Assembly: GCA_025210295.1 (NCBI GenBank)
Contig: JAOASC010000048.1
Location: 1-64,000, forward strand
DNA length: 64,000 nucleotides
Reading direction: 5' to 3'
Source of the DNA: Flavobacteriales bacterium
GTDB lineage: Bacteria; Bacteroidota; Bacteroidia; Flavobacteriales_D; Parvicellaceae
The notes under the pieces were generated by a model, which searched no databases, was not told the DNA's origin, and saw only the letters and a list, made by a program, of their open reading frames with translations. Positions 36,202-45,659 of the stretch are shown in pieces; the stretch's first letter is position 1, and every line of letters begins with the position of its first letter. A program made the translations under genes and the position numbers.

Positions 36202-36325
36202 ATTAAATTCTTGTAATCTTTTTATTTATATTCAAGTTCTTAATTGAACTATATAATTGGGTAGTTCGGCTACAAATAAACGAATAATTATTAACTTTTA
36301 TTATTTGACTCTTAGATATTGTATA

Positions 36326-36760
36326 TTATTTAACACCAGTACTGCCAAATCCTCCAGCCCCTCGATCTGTTTCAGACAATTGCTCAACAACTTCCCATTC
36401 CGCCATTTCATACCTTGCAAAGACTAACTGGGCAATACGCTCTCCATCTTCTACAACAAACTCTTCATTAGATAAGTTGACCAACAACACGCCTATTTCC
36501 CCTCTATAATCAGCATCAATTGTTCCTGGCGAATTCAAAACTGTTATTCCTTTTTTGTATGCTAATCCACTTCGAGGCCTTACTTGTGCTTCTGCACCTT
36601 CGGGCAATGCAATAAATAGGCCTGTTTTAACTAGTGTTCGAGCTAAAGGCTTCAAAACGATTGGTTCATCGATATTTGCTCTTAAATCTACACCTGCCGA
36701 AAGTGCTGTAGCATATGCTGGTGTATCATGTTTTGATTTATTGATAATCTCTACTTTCAT
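36326..36760 (-). CDS. dut: Deoxyuridine 5'-triphosphate nucleotidohydrolase
   Basis: 144 residues, full-length trimeric dUTPase. It cleaves dUTP to dUMP and pyrophosphate, keeping uracil out of DNA and feeding dTMP synthesis. All five motifs are present, including AGVDLRANI (1), [12 protein letters not shown] (2), [14 protein letters not shown] (3) and the C-terminal P-loop-like [10 protein letters not shown] (5). Its ATG overlaps the stop of the flippase gene by 4 bp. Confidence 0.96.
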   Translation of the reverse strand: MKVEIINKSKHDTPAYATALSAGVDLRANIDEPIVLKPLARTLVKTGLFIALPEGAEAQVRPRSGLAYKKGITVLNSPGTIDADYRGEIGVLLVNLSNEEFVVEDGERIAQLVFARYEMAEWEVVEQLSETDRGAGGFGSTGVK

Positions 36761-38295
36761 GTTAATCTTTTTATAATTTTTGAGGGTAAAATTCGTTTCA
36801 GTGTCTTTTGCTCAAAGAAAGCTACAATCCCTATAAAAACTAGAATTAATAATGTATGATATCCTAATACTCCCCAACTGAAATCCCCAGTTAAATCTTG
36901 TCGATAACGTACAAAAAATAACAAAAGAGCTACAGACACATACAGCCCTATTTTTCTTAAATTATATGGAATTGGATAATACTTTTGACCTAAGAAATAG
37001 GATATAACCATCATGCTTCCATAACATATTAATGTTGCCCAAGCAGATGCCATATAGCCATACAAGGGAATAAAAGCTAAATTGATGGTAATGGTTATTA
37101 AGGCTCCAATAACAGAAATCATTGCCCCATAAATGGTTTTGTTTGATAATTTATACCATATCGATTGATTAAAATAAATCCCTAATGCTACATTCGCTAA
37201 TAATAAAATAGGAACAATTGTTAATCCCTGCCAATAAATTTCTTTGGGTGTAAAATATCTAAATATTTGCAGGTTTAAGGCAACTCCCAAAAACATTAGA
37301 CACACCACAACAACAAAGAAATTCATAATCAATGCATAAGTTCTCTTTGCATTTTTTTCTTTCGCTTCTTTGAAGAAAAAAGGCTCGGCAGCATATCGAT
37401 AAGCTTGAATAGCCATAGAAATAACCATTGTTATTTTATAATTTGCTCCATAAATCCCCAGTTGTGTTTGTGCTAAGTTCAGTGCTTTTTCAGGTAGCAT
37501 ACCAAGCTTTACATTTTGGTTGAACAGCATTTCTTTCAACATGGCTCTATCCAATGTTTCATTGATAATCCCTGCTAAACCGACAAAAAGCAAAGGATAA
37601 GTATACCTTAACATCTTTAGTATTAACGCTTTATTCAACTGCAATTTCACTTTCATTTGTGGAATCAAAAGAGAGAACTTCACCACACTTGCAATTAGGT
37701 TAGAAATAAACACATACCCCACCCCTATTTCAGGATTATATAACAAATCAATCAACCAATTGGAATTTTCATTATAGTTTAATCTACAATACACCAAGAA
37801 AAATAAGTTCATTGAAATAAAGACCCCTATGTTTACCAAATTAACTAATGCAAACTTCTTTGCTTTATTTTCCTGCCTTAATCGAGCTAAAGGGATACTT
37901 CCTAAGGCATCTAATCCCACTATCGTAGCAAACCAAATTATATATTCAGGGTTTTCTGGAAACATTAAACTGTTGGCAATGTCCTGAGAAAAAACAAATG
38001 TTGAAAAAAGAAAAATTATTGTTGTTGAGATCAATAACGACAAAACATTTCCATATACTTTTTTTGCACTATATTCCTCATTATTAGAAAACCTAAAATA
38101 AGTCGTTTCCATTCCATACGTTAACATCACAACTAAAAATGCAACATAAGCATACATTTCTGTGATCACTCCAAACTCAGCTGCTGTATATGCCGAAGTA
38201 AATAAAGGCGTTAAAAAGTAATTTAGGGTTCTACCTATGATACTACTAGCACCATAAGTTAATGTTTGTCCCATTAATTTTTTTAACTTACTCAT
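36757..38295 (-). CDS. Polysaccharide flippase (MOP superfamily), second copy
   Basis: 512 residues with about fourteen membrane segments. The N-terminus, [20 protein letters not shown] followed by [14 protein letters not shown], is characteristic of the Wzx-like oligosaccharide flippases found next to dut in many Bacteroidetes. It is clearly longer than, and different from, the flippase of the EPS locus. Likely substrate: an undecaprenyl-linked glycan for another surface polymer. Co-transcribed with dut. Confidence 0.87.
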   Translation of the reverse strand: MSKLKKLMGQTLTYGASSIIGRTLNYFLTPLFTSAYTAAEFGVITEMYAYVAFLVVMLTYGMETTYFRFSNNEEYSAKKVYGNVLSLLISTTIIFLFSTFVFSQDIANSLMFPENPEYIIWFATIVGLDALGSIPLARLRQENKAKKFALVNLVNIGVFISMNLFFLVYCRLNYNENSNWLIDLLYNPEIGVGYVFISNLIASVVKFSLLIPQMKVKLQLNKALILKMLRYTYPLLFVGLAGIINETLDRAMLKEMLFNQNVKLGMLPEKALNLAQTQLGIYGANYKITMVISMAIQAYRYAAEPFFFKEAKEKNAKRTYALIMNFFVVVVCLMFLGVALNLQIFRYFTPKEIYWQGLTIVPILLLANVALGIYFNQSIWYKLSNKTIYGAMISVIGALITITINLAFIPLYGYMASAWATLICYGSMMVISYFLGQKYYPIPYNLRKIGLYVSVALLLFFVRYRQDLTGDFSWGVLGYHTLLILVFIGIVAFFEQKTLKRILPSKIIKRLT

Positions 38296-38438
38296 CTGTT
38301 TTACTTCCGAAACTCAATAAGCTCGAAAGGTAAGAAATATAAATAACACTAAAAACAGAACAAAGCCATAGATATGATAGCAATTAACTATTTTTATAAA
38401 ATTATTGACTTTCATATTCACTCAAATAATAAAATCCT

Positions 38439-38446
38439 TACTTTTG
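38439..38446 (+). promoter_or_regulatory. -7 element for the gene at 38464
   Basis: TACTTTTG, exact TAnnTTTG, 17 bp before the ATG at 38464. It supports that start over an in-frame ATG at 38374. Confidence 0.5.
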
Positions 38447-38463
38447 GTGGAAATTTTAGCATT

Positions 38464-38865
38464 ATGACTACATTAAAATATGTTTTATTTTTCGTTACTT
38501 TTTTTATCGGAAGTTACTCTTTTGCCCAAATAGACATTGAACCTTATGCTGGTAAAAGGTACGGTTCACTTTATAAAAAAATCAAAAACGATTCCTCTTT
38601 TGTTAGTTGTAGGTTATTAACTGCTACCCCCAATAAAGTTACTGGAGTTGAGTTATATTTCAAAAACAACGTCAACTATGTGGTAAGCTTTAAAAAAGGA
38701 AGGCTAAATGATGGATATGATTGTGATTCTTACCCAATTAGAGGAGCAAAGATTTATGTAATTCATAAATTTAAAGGCAAAGAATACCAAGAAGGTTATT
38801 GCAGATGTAAGGCTGACGAAAAAGGCAGAATTATAAAACCTACTATTCAATCTGAAACCCCTTGA
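38464..38865 (+). CDS. Small secreted protein of unknown function
   Basis: 133 residues from the ATG at 38464. This start gives a clean signal peptide (MTTLKYVLFFVTFFIGSYSF, then AQ), whereas the upstream ATG at 38374 would add 30 residues before it and lies upstream of a good -7 element. The mature part is basic, with CRLLTATPNKVTGVELYFKN and three or four cysteines (YDCDSYP, YCRCKAD). I do not recognise a family. Its stop overlaps the TTG start of the next gene. Confidence 0.75.
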   Translation: MTTLKYVLFFVTFFIGSYSFAQIDIEPYAGKRYGSLYKKIKNDSSFVSCRLLTATPNKVTGVELYFKNNVNYVVSFKKGRLNDGYDCDSYPIRGAKIYVIHKFKGKEYQEGYCRCKADEKGRIIKPTIQSETP

Positions 38866-39233
38866 CCCCCACTAGAAAAAACACCAAGACTACTGGTAAC
38901 AAAGGAGAACAAATTGCTGTAAATTATTTAGAGCAGCAAGGTTATGTTATTCGATGTAGAAACTACCGATATGGTAAGGCTGAAATTGACATTATCGCTC
39001 AAACAGAAAATCGCATTGTTTTTTTGGAAGTCAAAACACGTAGTCAATACCAAGAAGAATCTTTGAGAGACTTATTAAGTATTGCTCAACAAAAAAGGAT
39101 TATAGAAGCTGCCCACCACTATATCATAGCCCACGATATTGATGAAGAAGCACGTTTTGATCTAATCATAATACCGCTTAACAATAGCGACAAAATAACA
39201 CACATTAAGACTGCTTTTTACCCTTCTTTATAA
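38862..39233 (+). CDS. yraN: UPF0102 / YraN-family protein
   Basis: 123 residues. It fits the YraN family: GNKGEQIAVNYLEQQGYVI, then the PD-(D/E)xK-like nuclease core AEIDIIAQ and IVFLEVKTRS. Family members are linked to DNA processing but poorly characterised. The start is a TTG overlapping the previous TGA (TTGA); there is no suitable ATG, so translational coupling is likely. Confidence 0.88.
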   Translation: MTPTRKNTKTTGNKGEQIAVNYLEQQGYVIRCRNYRYGKAEIDIIAQTENRIVFLEVKTRSQYQEESLRDLLSIAQQKRIIEAAHHYIIAHDIDEEARFDLIIIPLNNSDKITHIKTAFYPSL

Positions 39234-39255
39234 GTTATTAGCCAGTAGATTTTAT

Positions 39256-39263
39256 TAGTTTTG
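39256..39263 (+). promoter_or_regulatory. -7 element for mfd
   Basis: TAGTTTTG, exact TAnnTTTG, 25 bp before the TTG start of mfd. Confidence 0.45.
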
Positions 39264-39287
39264 TAACCGCTCATAAATCTTAATGCT

Positions 39288-42200
39288 TTGAACTTAGAAA
39301 AATTAAAATCGATTTACAAAGAGTCTCCCCATTCGACTCAAATTGCGAACACCTTAAAACAAGGAGACACTCGAATTCATTTAAAAGGATTAGCTGGTTC
39401 TATTGATGCATTAATTGCAGCCAGCGTTTGTCATAACTTAAATGGTAATTATTTATATGTATTACGAGACAAAGAAGAAGCAGCATATTTTTATAACAAT
39501 TTAGAGCACATTCTAAAGGATGAAAAAGGGGTTTCCTTACTTTTTTATCCTGCATCCTACAGAAGACCTTATCAAATAGAAGCTATTGATAATGCAAATA
39601 TTATCCAAAGGACTGAAGTTCTAAATACGGTAAGAAAAAGACGAAAAAACATCCTATTAGTGACCTATCCCGAAGCTATTATTGAGAACGTTGTTACTAA
39701 AAAAGAGTTTGAGAAAAACACCCTAGAGCTTGAAGTTGGCATTGAATACGAGGTTGATTTTATTAATGAGCTTTTAATTGAACATGACTTTGAGAAAGTG
39801 GATTACGTATTCGAACCAGGTCAGTTTGCTATACGTGGAGACATTGTCGACATCTATTCTTTTTCTAATGACCAGCCTTATCGTTTAGAATTTTTTGGTG
39901 ATGAATTAGAATCTATTCGAATCTTTAACCCAGAAGATCAACTCTCGGTTAAAACACTAAAAAAAGTCGCTATAGTTCCCAATGTCAATAAAAAAATGTT
40001 GGAAGAAAGCAGGACTTCTTTTTTAAGCTATATTCCTAACGATACTAAAATATGGATTAAAGACTTTGAATACGCCAAAGACAAAATACTCAAAGGCTTT
40101 GACAAAGCAAACTATACCTACAATCAGCTAGATAGCACTGTAAAGAGGTTATCTCCTCTACAACTTTATTTGGCTCCCGCTGATTTCGAAAAGCAATTAC
40201 TACAACACAGCATTATTGAGTTTGGAGAGCGTTTTCATTTCGACGCTCAACTCACCCTCAACTATGCTATCACACCTCAGCCTCCTTTCAACAAGAACTT
40301 CGACTTACTAATTGAAAGTCTAAACCGCAACACTTCCAACAATTTTATCAACCTCATTGTTTCAGACAACACGACACAACTGGAACGTCTTCACCGAATT
40401 TTCGCAGATATAGGACAAGAAGTTAGCTACAGTTCTATACCAATTGCACTACATGAAGGTTTTATTGATAAAGATTTAAAAATAGCTTGTTATACCGATC
40501 ATCAAATTTTTGAACGTTATCATCGTTTTAAACTAAAAGAAGGCTACAAAAAATCCAAACAAGCATTCACCTTAAAAGAGATTTACAATTTGCAAAAAGG
40601 CGATTTTGTTGTCCATATTGACCATGGTGTTGGGGAGTTTTCTGGGCTAGAAAAGGTAGACACTAACGGAAAAATGCAAGAAGCAATTCGTTTGGTATAT
40701 AAAGGTGGGGATATTCTATATGTCAGCATCCATTCTTTACATCGAATTTCAAAATTCACAGGAAAAGATGGGAAACAACCTACATTAAACAAACTAGGCT
40801 CTCCTGCTTGGGCTGCAGCCAAGAAAAAGACCAAGTCGAAAATAAAAGAAATGGCATACGATTTAATTCAATTGTATGCTAAGAGAAAAGCAAGTAAAGG
40901 GTTTGCCTATACACCTGATTCGTATCTACAGAATGAGTTAGAAGCTTCATTTATATACGAGGATACACCTGACCAATTAGCAACAACAATAGCTGTTAAA
41001 GCGGATATGGAATCTGAAGCTCCAATGGATCGTTTAGTTTGTGGAGATGTTGGATTTGGCAAAACAGAAATAGCCATCAGAGCAGCTTTTAAAGCTGTTA
41101 CCGACAATAAACAAGTGGCTCTTCTAGTCCCTACAACAGTGCTTGCTTATCAACATTACAAAACATTTTCTGAACGATTAAAAAACTTCCCTTGTACTGT
41201 TGACTATGTGAATCGTTTTAAATCTAATGCTAAAAATAAAGAAACACTTAAAAAGTTATCAGAAGGTAAGGTAGATATTATCATTGGTACGCACCGATTG
41301 GCAGGAAAAGATGTTCAATTTAAAGATTTAGGTTTACTGATTATTGATGAAGAGCAAAAGTTTGGAGTATCAGTAAAAGACAAATTAAAAACATTAAAAA
41401 ACAATGTTGATACATTGACATTAACGGCAACACCTATCCCTAGAACGCTTCAGTTCAGTATGATGAACGCCCGTGATTTATCGGTTATTAATACTCCTCC
41501 ACCCAATCGTTTTCCTATAGATACCATAGTACAATCATTTAGTGAAGCTACAGTTAGAGATGCTATCAACTATGAAACTCAACGAGGTGGGCAAGTTTAT
41601 TTCATTAACAATAGAGTCCAAAATATTAAAGAAGTAGCCGGAATGATTCAGCGTTTATGTCCTGATGTAAGAGTAGCTATTGGACATGGCCAAATGGATG
41701 GCAAACAACTCGAAGCCATTATAATGGATTTTATGGCGGGAATGTATGACGTTTTGGTTGCTACATCTATTGTTGAGTCGGGAATTGATGTTCCTAACGC
41801 GAATACCATCATCATCAATAACGCCAATCATTTTGGATTAAGTGACTTGCACCAACTACGTGGTCGCGTTGGGCGCTCCAACAAAAAAGCCTTTGCTTAT
41901 TTATTCACTCCTCCTCCACAACATTTAACTGATGATGCCAGAAAACGATTAGCTGCAATTGAACAGTTTTCTGATTTAGGGAGTGGGATTAACATTGCTA
42001 TGCGCGACTTAGACATCCGTGGAGCAGGAGATTTGTTAGGAGCCAATCAAAGTGGTTTTATAGGGGATATTGGTTTTGATACTTTCCAAAAAATCTTAGA
42101 TGAGGCCATAAAAGAATTAAAAGAAAAAGAATTCAAAGATGTTTTTGAAGAGGAGTTAGCTAACCAAGAGTTTGTTACTGACTGTCAGCTCGAAACAGAT

Positions 42201-42632
42201 CTACAGCTTGTTATTCCAGATGATTATGTAAATGAAATTACAGAAAGGTTAAGCTTATATCGAGAATTAGACGATTCTGAAAACGAAGAGCGCTTGAACC
42301 TTTTTGCTTCTAACTTAAAAGACCGCTTTGGAGACATTCCAAAAGAAACTGAAGAATTAATGAATGCTGTAAGGTTAAGATGGTTGGCTAAAGATGTTGG
42401 CTTCACAAAACTGATCATTAAAAACAACATTATGTTAGGTTCATTTATTGCGGATCAACAATCTCCTTATTTCCAATCAGAAAAGTTTACATTAGTACTC
42501 AACTACATTCAGAAAAATACTAAAAACTGTACAATTGCTGAAAAGAACGGAAAGTTAAGAATGCGCTTCAACAACATTAGGAGTATTGAAGAAGCAAAAG
42601 ATACTCTCAGCCATCTTTTAAATGGCCAATAA
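39288..42632 (+). CDS. mfd: Transcription-repair coupling factor
   Basis: 1114 residues. It removes RNA polymerase stalled at DNA lesions and recruits UvrA. It has the N-terminal UvrB-like domain (PASYRRPYQIEAIDNANI), the RNAP-interaction (CarD-like) domain near 440 (LQKGDFVVHIDHGVGEFSGL), then translocase motifs: Walker A CGDVGFGKTE, DEEQKFG, TATPIPRTLQ, VGRSNKKAFAYL, and a TRCF C-terminal domain. The start is TTG (39288); an ATG five bases earlier is out of frame and stops at once. The N-terminal residues fit the family, so the TTG start is probably right. Confidence 0.96.
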   Translation: MNLEKLKSIYKESPHSTQIANTLKQGDTRIHLKGLAGSIDALIAASVCHNLNGNYLYVLRDKEEAAYFYNNLEHILKDEKGVSLLFYPASYRRPYQIEAIDNANIIQRTEVLNTVRKRRKNILLVTYPEAIIENVVTKKEFEKNTLELEVGIEYEVDFINELLIEHDFEKVDYVFEPGQFAIRGDIVDIYSFSNDQPYRLEFFGDELESIRIFNPEDQLSVKTLKKVAIVPNVNKKMLEESRTSFLSYIPNDTKIWIKDFEYAKDKILKGFDKANYTYNQLDSTVKRLSPLQLYLAPADFEKQLLQHSIIEFGERFHFDAQLTLNYAITPQPPFNKNFDLLIESLNRNTSNNFINLIVSDNTTQLERLHRIFADIGQEVSYSSIPIALHEGFIDKDLKIACYTDHQIFERYHRFKLKEGYKKSKQAFTLKEIYNLQKGDFVVHIDHGVGEFSGLEKVDTNGKMQEAIRLVYKGGDILYVSIHSLHRISKFTGKDGKQPTLNKLGSPAWAAAKKKTKSKIKEMAYDLIQLYAKRKASKGFAYTPDSYLQNELEASFIYEDTPDQLATTIAVKADMESEAPMDRLVCGDVGFGKTEIAIRAAFKAVTDNKQVALLVPTTVLAYQHYKTFSERLKNFPCTVDYVNRFKSNAKNKETLKKLSEGKVDIIIGTHRLAGKDVQFKDLGLLIIDEEQKFGVSVKDKLKTLKNNVDTLTLTATPIPRTLQFSMMNARDLSVINTPPPNRFPIDTIVQSFSEATVRDAINYETQRGGQVYFINNRVQNIKEVAGMIQRLCPDVRVAIGHGQMDGKQLEAIIMDFMAGMYDVLVATSIVESGIDVPNANTIIINNANHFGLSDLHQLRGRVGRSNKKAFAYLFTPPPQHLTDDARKRLAAIEQFSDLGSGINIAMRDLDIRGAGDLLGANQSGFIGDIGFDTFQKILDEAIKELKEKEFKDVFEEELANQEFVTDCQLETDLQLVIPDDYVNEITERLSLYRELDDSENEERLNLFASNLKDRFGDIPKETEELMNAVRLRWLAKDVGFTKLIIKNNIMLGSFIADQQSPYFQSEKFTLVLNYIQKNTKNCTIAEKNGKLRMRFNNIRSIEEAKDTLSHLLNGQ

Positions 42633-42681
42633 GTCACATTTAAAAAAAGATAAAAAAAGATCAATAGTTTAAAAAAATGTT

Positions 42682-42689
42682 TACATTTG
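42682..42689 (+). promoter_or_regulatory. -7 element for rho
   Basis: TACATTTG, exact TAnnTTTG. It implies a leader of about 100 nt before rho, long for this window, which could allow Rho autoregulation as known in E. coli. Confidence 0.45.
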
Positions 42690-42793
42690 TGCTACATACA
42701 GTGAAAAGGAATTTAAGTTCTATCATCAATTCCAAACGATAATATTCACTACATACGCACAAAACATTTTCAAAATAACATTTACAGTATTAT

Positions 42794-44536
42794 ATGTACG
42801 ATATAGCTCAACTAAGAAGCAAAAAAGTTGTTGAATTACGCGAAATCGCCGCTGAGTTAAAATTAACAAGGGTAGATAAGCTTAAAAAAGAAGAATTAGT
42901 TTATAAGATTCTAGATGAACAAGCTGTAGTATCTGCATCGGAAATTTCAAAGCCTAAGCCTAAAAGGCCTAGAACCAATCGTAAAGAAAAATTGGCTAGT
43001 TCTGAAAACAAACCAACAAAAGCGGTTGCTACTGAAAAAGAATCAAAAACAACTGAAACTACTGATAGAGATTCTAAAAACAAGGAAACGAAGAAGCCTG
43101 TTAAACAAACAAACTCGACGAACAAAAACGAGACAAAAAAGCCTGTTAAACAAGCCAACACTTCCAACAAAAACGAAGTTAAAGAAACTCAAAAAAAAGA
43201 AGCAGAAGACACCTCTAACAAACAGAAAAAACAGCATCCCCCAAAAAAGACTGACAACAGTAAGGCTAACGCCAACAACCCTAACCACCCTAGTTATAAA
43301 GGGAACAAACCTCAGAACAACAATTCTCAAAGAAACGCTAATCAAAATCAGCGTAACAACCCTAATCAAAAGCAAATTAGAAAACCGCAAACGACAGCAG
43401 AGGAATTGGGGTATAACTTTGATAACTTAATTGCCAGCGAGGGGGTTTTAGAAGTCATGCAAGATGGCTACGGTTTCTTACGTTCTTCTGACTATCATTA
43501 TTTACCATCTCCAGATGATGTTTATGTTTCACATTCACAAATCAAGCTATTTGGTTTAAAAACTGGAGATACGATTAAAGGAAGCATTCGTCCTCCTAAA
43601 ATTGGAGAACGTTATTTCCCATTAATTAAATTCTTAAAGATTAATGGTCGCGAACCTAACGAAATTAAAGACCGTGTACCATTTAAATACTTAACACCAC
43701 TTTTCCCTACAGAAAAACTAAAGTTAACAGGACACAGTAAAGAAACACTTTCTACTCGTGTTATGGACTTATTTGCACCTATAGGAAAAGGGCAAAGAGG
43801 AATGATCGTAGCTCAACCTAAAACAGGGAAAACTGTTTTATTAAAAGATGTAGCTAATGCTATTGCTAGTAACCACCCTGAGGTTTACTTAATGGTTCTT
43901 TTAATTGATGAACGTCCTGAAGAGGTTACCGATATGCAACGTAGTGTAAATGCTGAGGTTATCGCCTCTACATTTGACGAACCAGCAGAAAGACATGTAA
44001 AAGTTGCGAATATTGTATTAGAAAAAGCAAAGAGATTAGTAGAAAGTGGACACGATGTTTGTATTTTATTAGACTCTATCACTCGTTTAGCACGAGCTTA
44101 CAATACCGTAATGCCAGCTTCTGGAAAAGTCTTAACTGGTGGAGTTGACGCAAATGCTTTACACAAACCAAAACGATTCTTTGGTGCTGCTCGTAAAATT
44201 GAAAATGGAGGTTCTCTAACCATTTTAGCTACTGCGTTAACTGAAACTGGTTCTAAAATGGATGAAGTTATTTTCGAAGAGTTTAAAGGTACTGGTAATA
44301 TGGAGTTACAATTGGATCGTAAGATTGCCAATAGAAGAATATTCCCAGCCATAGATATTCTAACATCTGGAACAAGAAGAGAAGACTTATTATTAAGCAA
44401 AGAATCTCTACAACGTGTTTGGCTATTAAGAAAATATATGGCAGACATGAAATCTGTTGAAGCGATGGAATTCTTAAAAGACCGTATGCAAGCGAGTAGA
44501 ACTAATGAAGAGTTCTTAGCTTCTATGAATGGATAA
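42794..44536 (+). CDS. rho: Transcription termination factor Rho with long disordered insertion
   Basis: 580 residues; E. coli Rho has 419. Residues 1-45 form the Rho N-terminal helical domain ([18 protein letters not shown]). About 45-200 is a low-complexity Lys/Asn/Thr/Gln-rich insertion with a short repeat ([16 protein letters not shown]). Then comes the cold-shock-like RNA-binding domain ([22 protein letters not shown]) and the hexameric ATPase with P-loop [24 protein letters not shown] and the Q-loop region. Such insertions are typical of Bacteroidetes Rho and may help bind RNA or drive condensation. Confidence 0.96.
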   Translation: MYDIAQLRSKKVVELREIAAELKLTRVDKLKKEELVYKILDEQAVVSASEISKPKPKRPRTNRKEKLASSENKPTKAVATEKESKTTETTDRDSKNKETKKPVKQTNSTNKNETKKPVKQANTSNKNEVKETQKKEAEDTSNKQKKQHPPKKTDNSKANANNPNHPSYKGNKPQNNNSQRNANQNQRNNPNQKQIRKPQTTAEELGYNFDNLIASEGVLEVMQDGYGFLRSSDYHYLPSPDDVYVSHSQIKLFGLKTGDTIKGSIRPPKIGERYFPLIKFLKINGREPNEIKDRVPFKYLTPLFPTEKLKLTGHSKETLSTRVMDLFAPIGKGQRGMIVAQPKTGKTVLLKDVANAIASNHPEVYLMVLLIDERPEEVTDMQRSVNAEVIASTFDEPAERHVKVANIVLEKAKRLVESGHDVCILLDSITRLARAYNTVMPASGKVLTGGVDANALHKPKRFFGAARKIENGGSLTILATALTETGSKMDEVIFEEFKGTGNMELQLDRKIANRRIFPAIDILTSGTRREDLLLSKESLQRVWLLRKYMADMKSVEAMEFLKDRMQASRTNEEFLASMNG

Positions 44537-44557
44537 AAAAGAAAATACAATTAATAA

Positions 44558-44595
44558 AAAAAGCCCCAAAATAAAATTTTATTTTGGGGCTTTTT
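44558..44595 (+). terminator. Intrinsic terminator after rho
   Basis: Perfect 38-bp palindrome (19-bp arms, core AAAAAGCCCC/GGGGCTTTTT). The AAAATTTT centre forms the loop, and a T-tract follows. Confidence 0.85.
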
Positions 44596-44611
44596 AATGT
44601 AGCTTTAGACG

Positions 44612-44806
44612 ATGAAAAAAGCTGTAAAACAAACCTTTCTTTTTCTAATTTTCTTTTCAATTCTAAATCTAATAGCTTATTTTTTTATGAGTTTATTTTT
44701 GGATAAAAAATTAGTATTTCAAATTTTAAAATGGGGATGTTTAGCTCAACTGTTTTTGTTTACTTCTAACCTTATTATTGAATTCATCAGTGATAAGACA
44801 AAATAG
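44612..44806 (+). CDS. Small two-TM membrane protein
   Basis: 64 residues with two hydrophobic segments (about 8-29 and 36-56) and charged ends (MKKAVKQ, ISDKTK). A TAGCTTTA element lies 6-13 bp upstream, so it may be expressed from a very short leader. No family recognised. It converges with the thioredoxin-like gene, 3 bp apart. Confidence 0.6.
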   Translation: MKKAVKQTFLFLIFFSILNLIAYFFMSLFLDKKLVFQILKWGCLAQLFLFTSNLIIEFISDKTK

Positions 44807-44809
44807 AGA

Positions 44810-45394
44810 CTAACTAAACAATTCTACTAACTCTTCTTGTAACGTGTGTGTTTTATCTTTTACATACCATTTTTGTAATTCCACACTAAACTCTTCATAG
44901 GACAATTGTGGATTAGTTTTATGCTCCATTACCATATTTTGAGCTGGAGCTGGTCTAGGCCCCCATCTTTTAACTTCATTAAAATCCTCATCAAACAACA
45001 CAAAAATGGGAATTGCTTTGGCTCCATTTGTTAAATAATTCTCCATCACTTCAGGGTATTCATCCCTAATCATCACTTTTAATGTTATGCCACCTACCTC
45101 ATCAGCTAGCAATTTCATAATTGGAATAATGTTTCCTGCATCTCCACACCAAGCTTCTGATATTAGCAACCAATTTTTAGTAGGGTGTGTTTTTACTTTA
45201 TCCACCAACTCCTCAGTTAACCGATAAGTCTTCAACCCTCTCTTTGTTCTTGTTAAAGACAATTTGGTATAGTTCAACATTGCTTCAGACTGGTTTGTAC
45301 CTGTAGTCTTCCCGTCTTCAAATAACTCCTGAATATGCTGATAATAAACATCAAAATCAGGTAATTCGTTGTAAAATTCTTTTGTCACTTTCAT
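44810..45394 (-). CDS. Thioredoxin-fold protein with single-cysteine motif
   Basis: 194 residues, no signal peptide. The thioredoxin fold lies around 60-170: WLLISEAWCGDAGNIIP and the cis-Pro segment GAKAIPIFVLFD. The normal CxxC is CGDA, so the resolving cysteine is missing, as in the Thioredoxin_9-type family. It may work as a monothiol reductase, use a small thiol, or be a binding protein. Single-gene unit facing the small ORF at 45540. Confidence 0.82.
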   Translation of the reverse strand: MKVTKEFYNELPDFDVYYQHIQELFEDGKTTGTNQSEAMLNYTKLSLTRTKRGLKTYRLTEELVDKVKTHPTKNWLLISEAWCGDAGNIIPIMKLLADEVGGITLKVMIRDEYPEVMENYLTNGAKAIPIFVLFDEDFNEVKRWGPRPAPAQNMVMEHKTNPQLSYEEFSVELQKWYVKDKTHTLQEELVELFS

Positions 45395-45512
45395 CTCTTG
45401 ATTTATTCTATTTGACTTGATTCATTTTATATATCTGTCTTAAAAAAAACAAATTCCTTATAGGATAACTAAATTTTTAATTTATCTCTTATAAGCAGAA
45501 CACTTTTTTTAT

Positions 45513-45520
45513 TACTTTTG
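45513..45520 (+). promoter_or_regulatory. -7 element for the 32-aa membrane peptide and GH3 gene
   Basis: TACTTTTG, exact TAnnTTTG, 19 bp before the ATG at 45540. Confidence 0.5.
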
Positions 45521-45539
45521 TGTAAAATAAGAATAAGAA

Positions 45540-45638
45540 ATGGCAGATAAAAATTTTCACGGAAGCACAGAAGGAATTGGATACATCTATGTTGGATTAG
45601 CATTAGTTACTATTTTCACTATTGTTTTTTTCGGATAA
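45540..45638 (+). CDS. Small 32-residue single-pass membrane peptide
   Basis: Short frame with an ATG, 32 codons and TAA. The N-terminus (MADKNFHGSTEGIG) is polar and the rest (YIYVGLALVTIFTIVFFG) is one hydrophobic helix ending right at the stop. An exact TAnnTTTG box with a leader of about 15 nt precedes it, the typical arrangement for expressed genes here, and the GH3-like gene follows after 21 bp, so both may share a transcript. I do not recognise a family; a small subunit of a membrane complex is one possibility. Confidence 0.6.
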   Translation: MADKNFHGSTEGIGYIYVGLALVTIFTIVFFG

Positions 45639-45659
45639 TTTGATAAACGCTTCAAGACA

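Noticed and set aside
36235-36250. Inverted repeat AGTTC-N6-GAACT before the nucleotidyltransferase gene
   Set aside because: Only 5-bp arms in AT-rich DNA with no second copy noticed near related genes.
38374-38463. Upstream start for the small secreted protein
   Set aside because: It would place 30 residues before a good signal peptide and lies upstream of the -7 element at 38439.
43026-43430. Long overlapping frames on both strands inside rho
   Set aside because: They lie in the Lys/Asn-rich low-complexity part, which gives open alternative frames; rho itself is certain.
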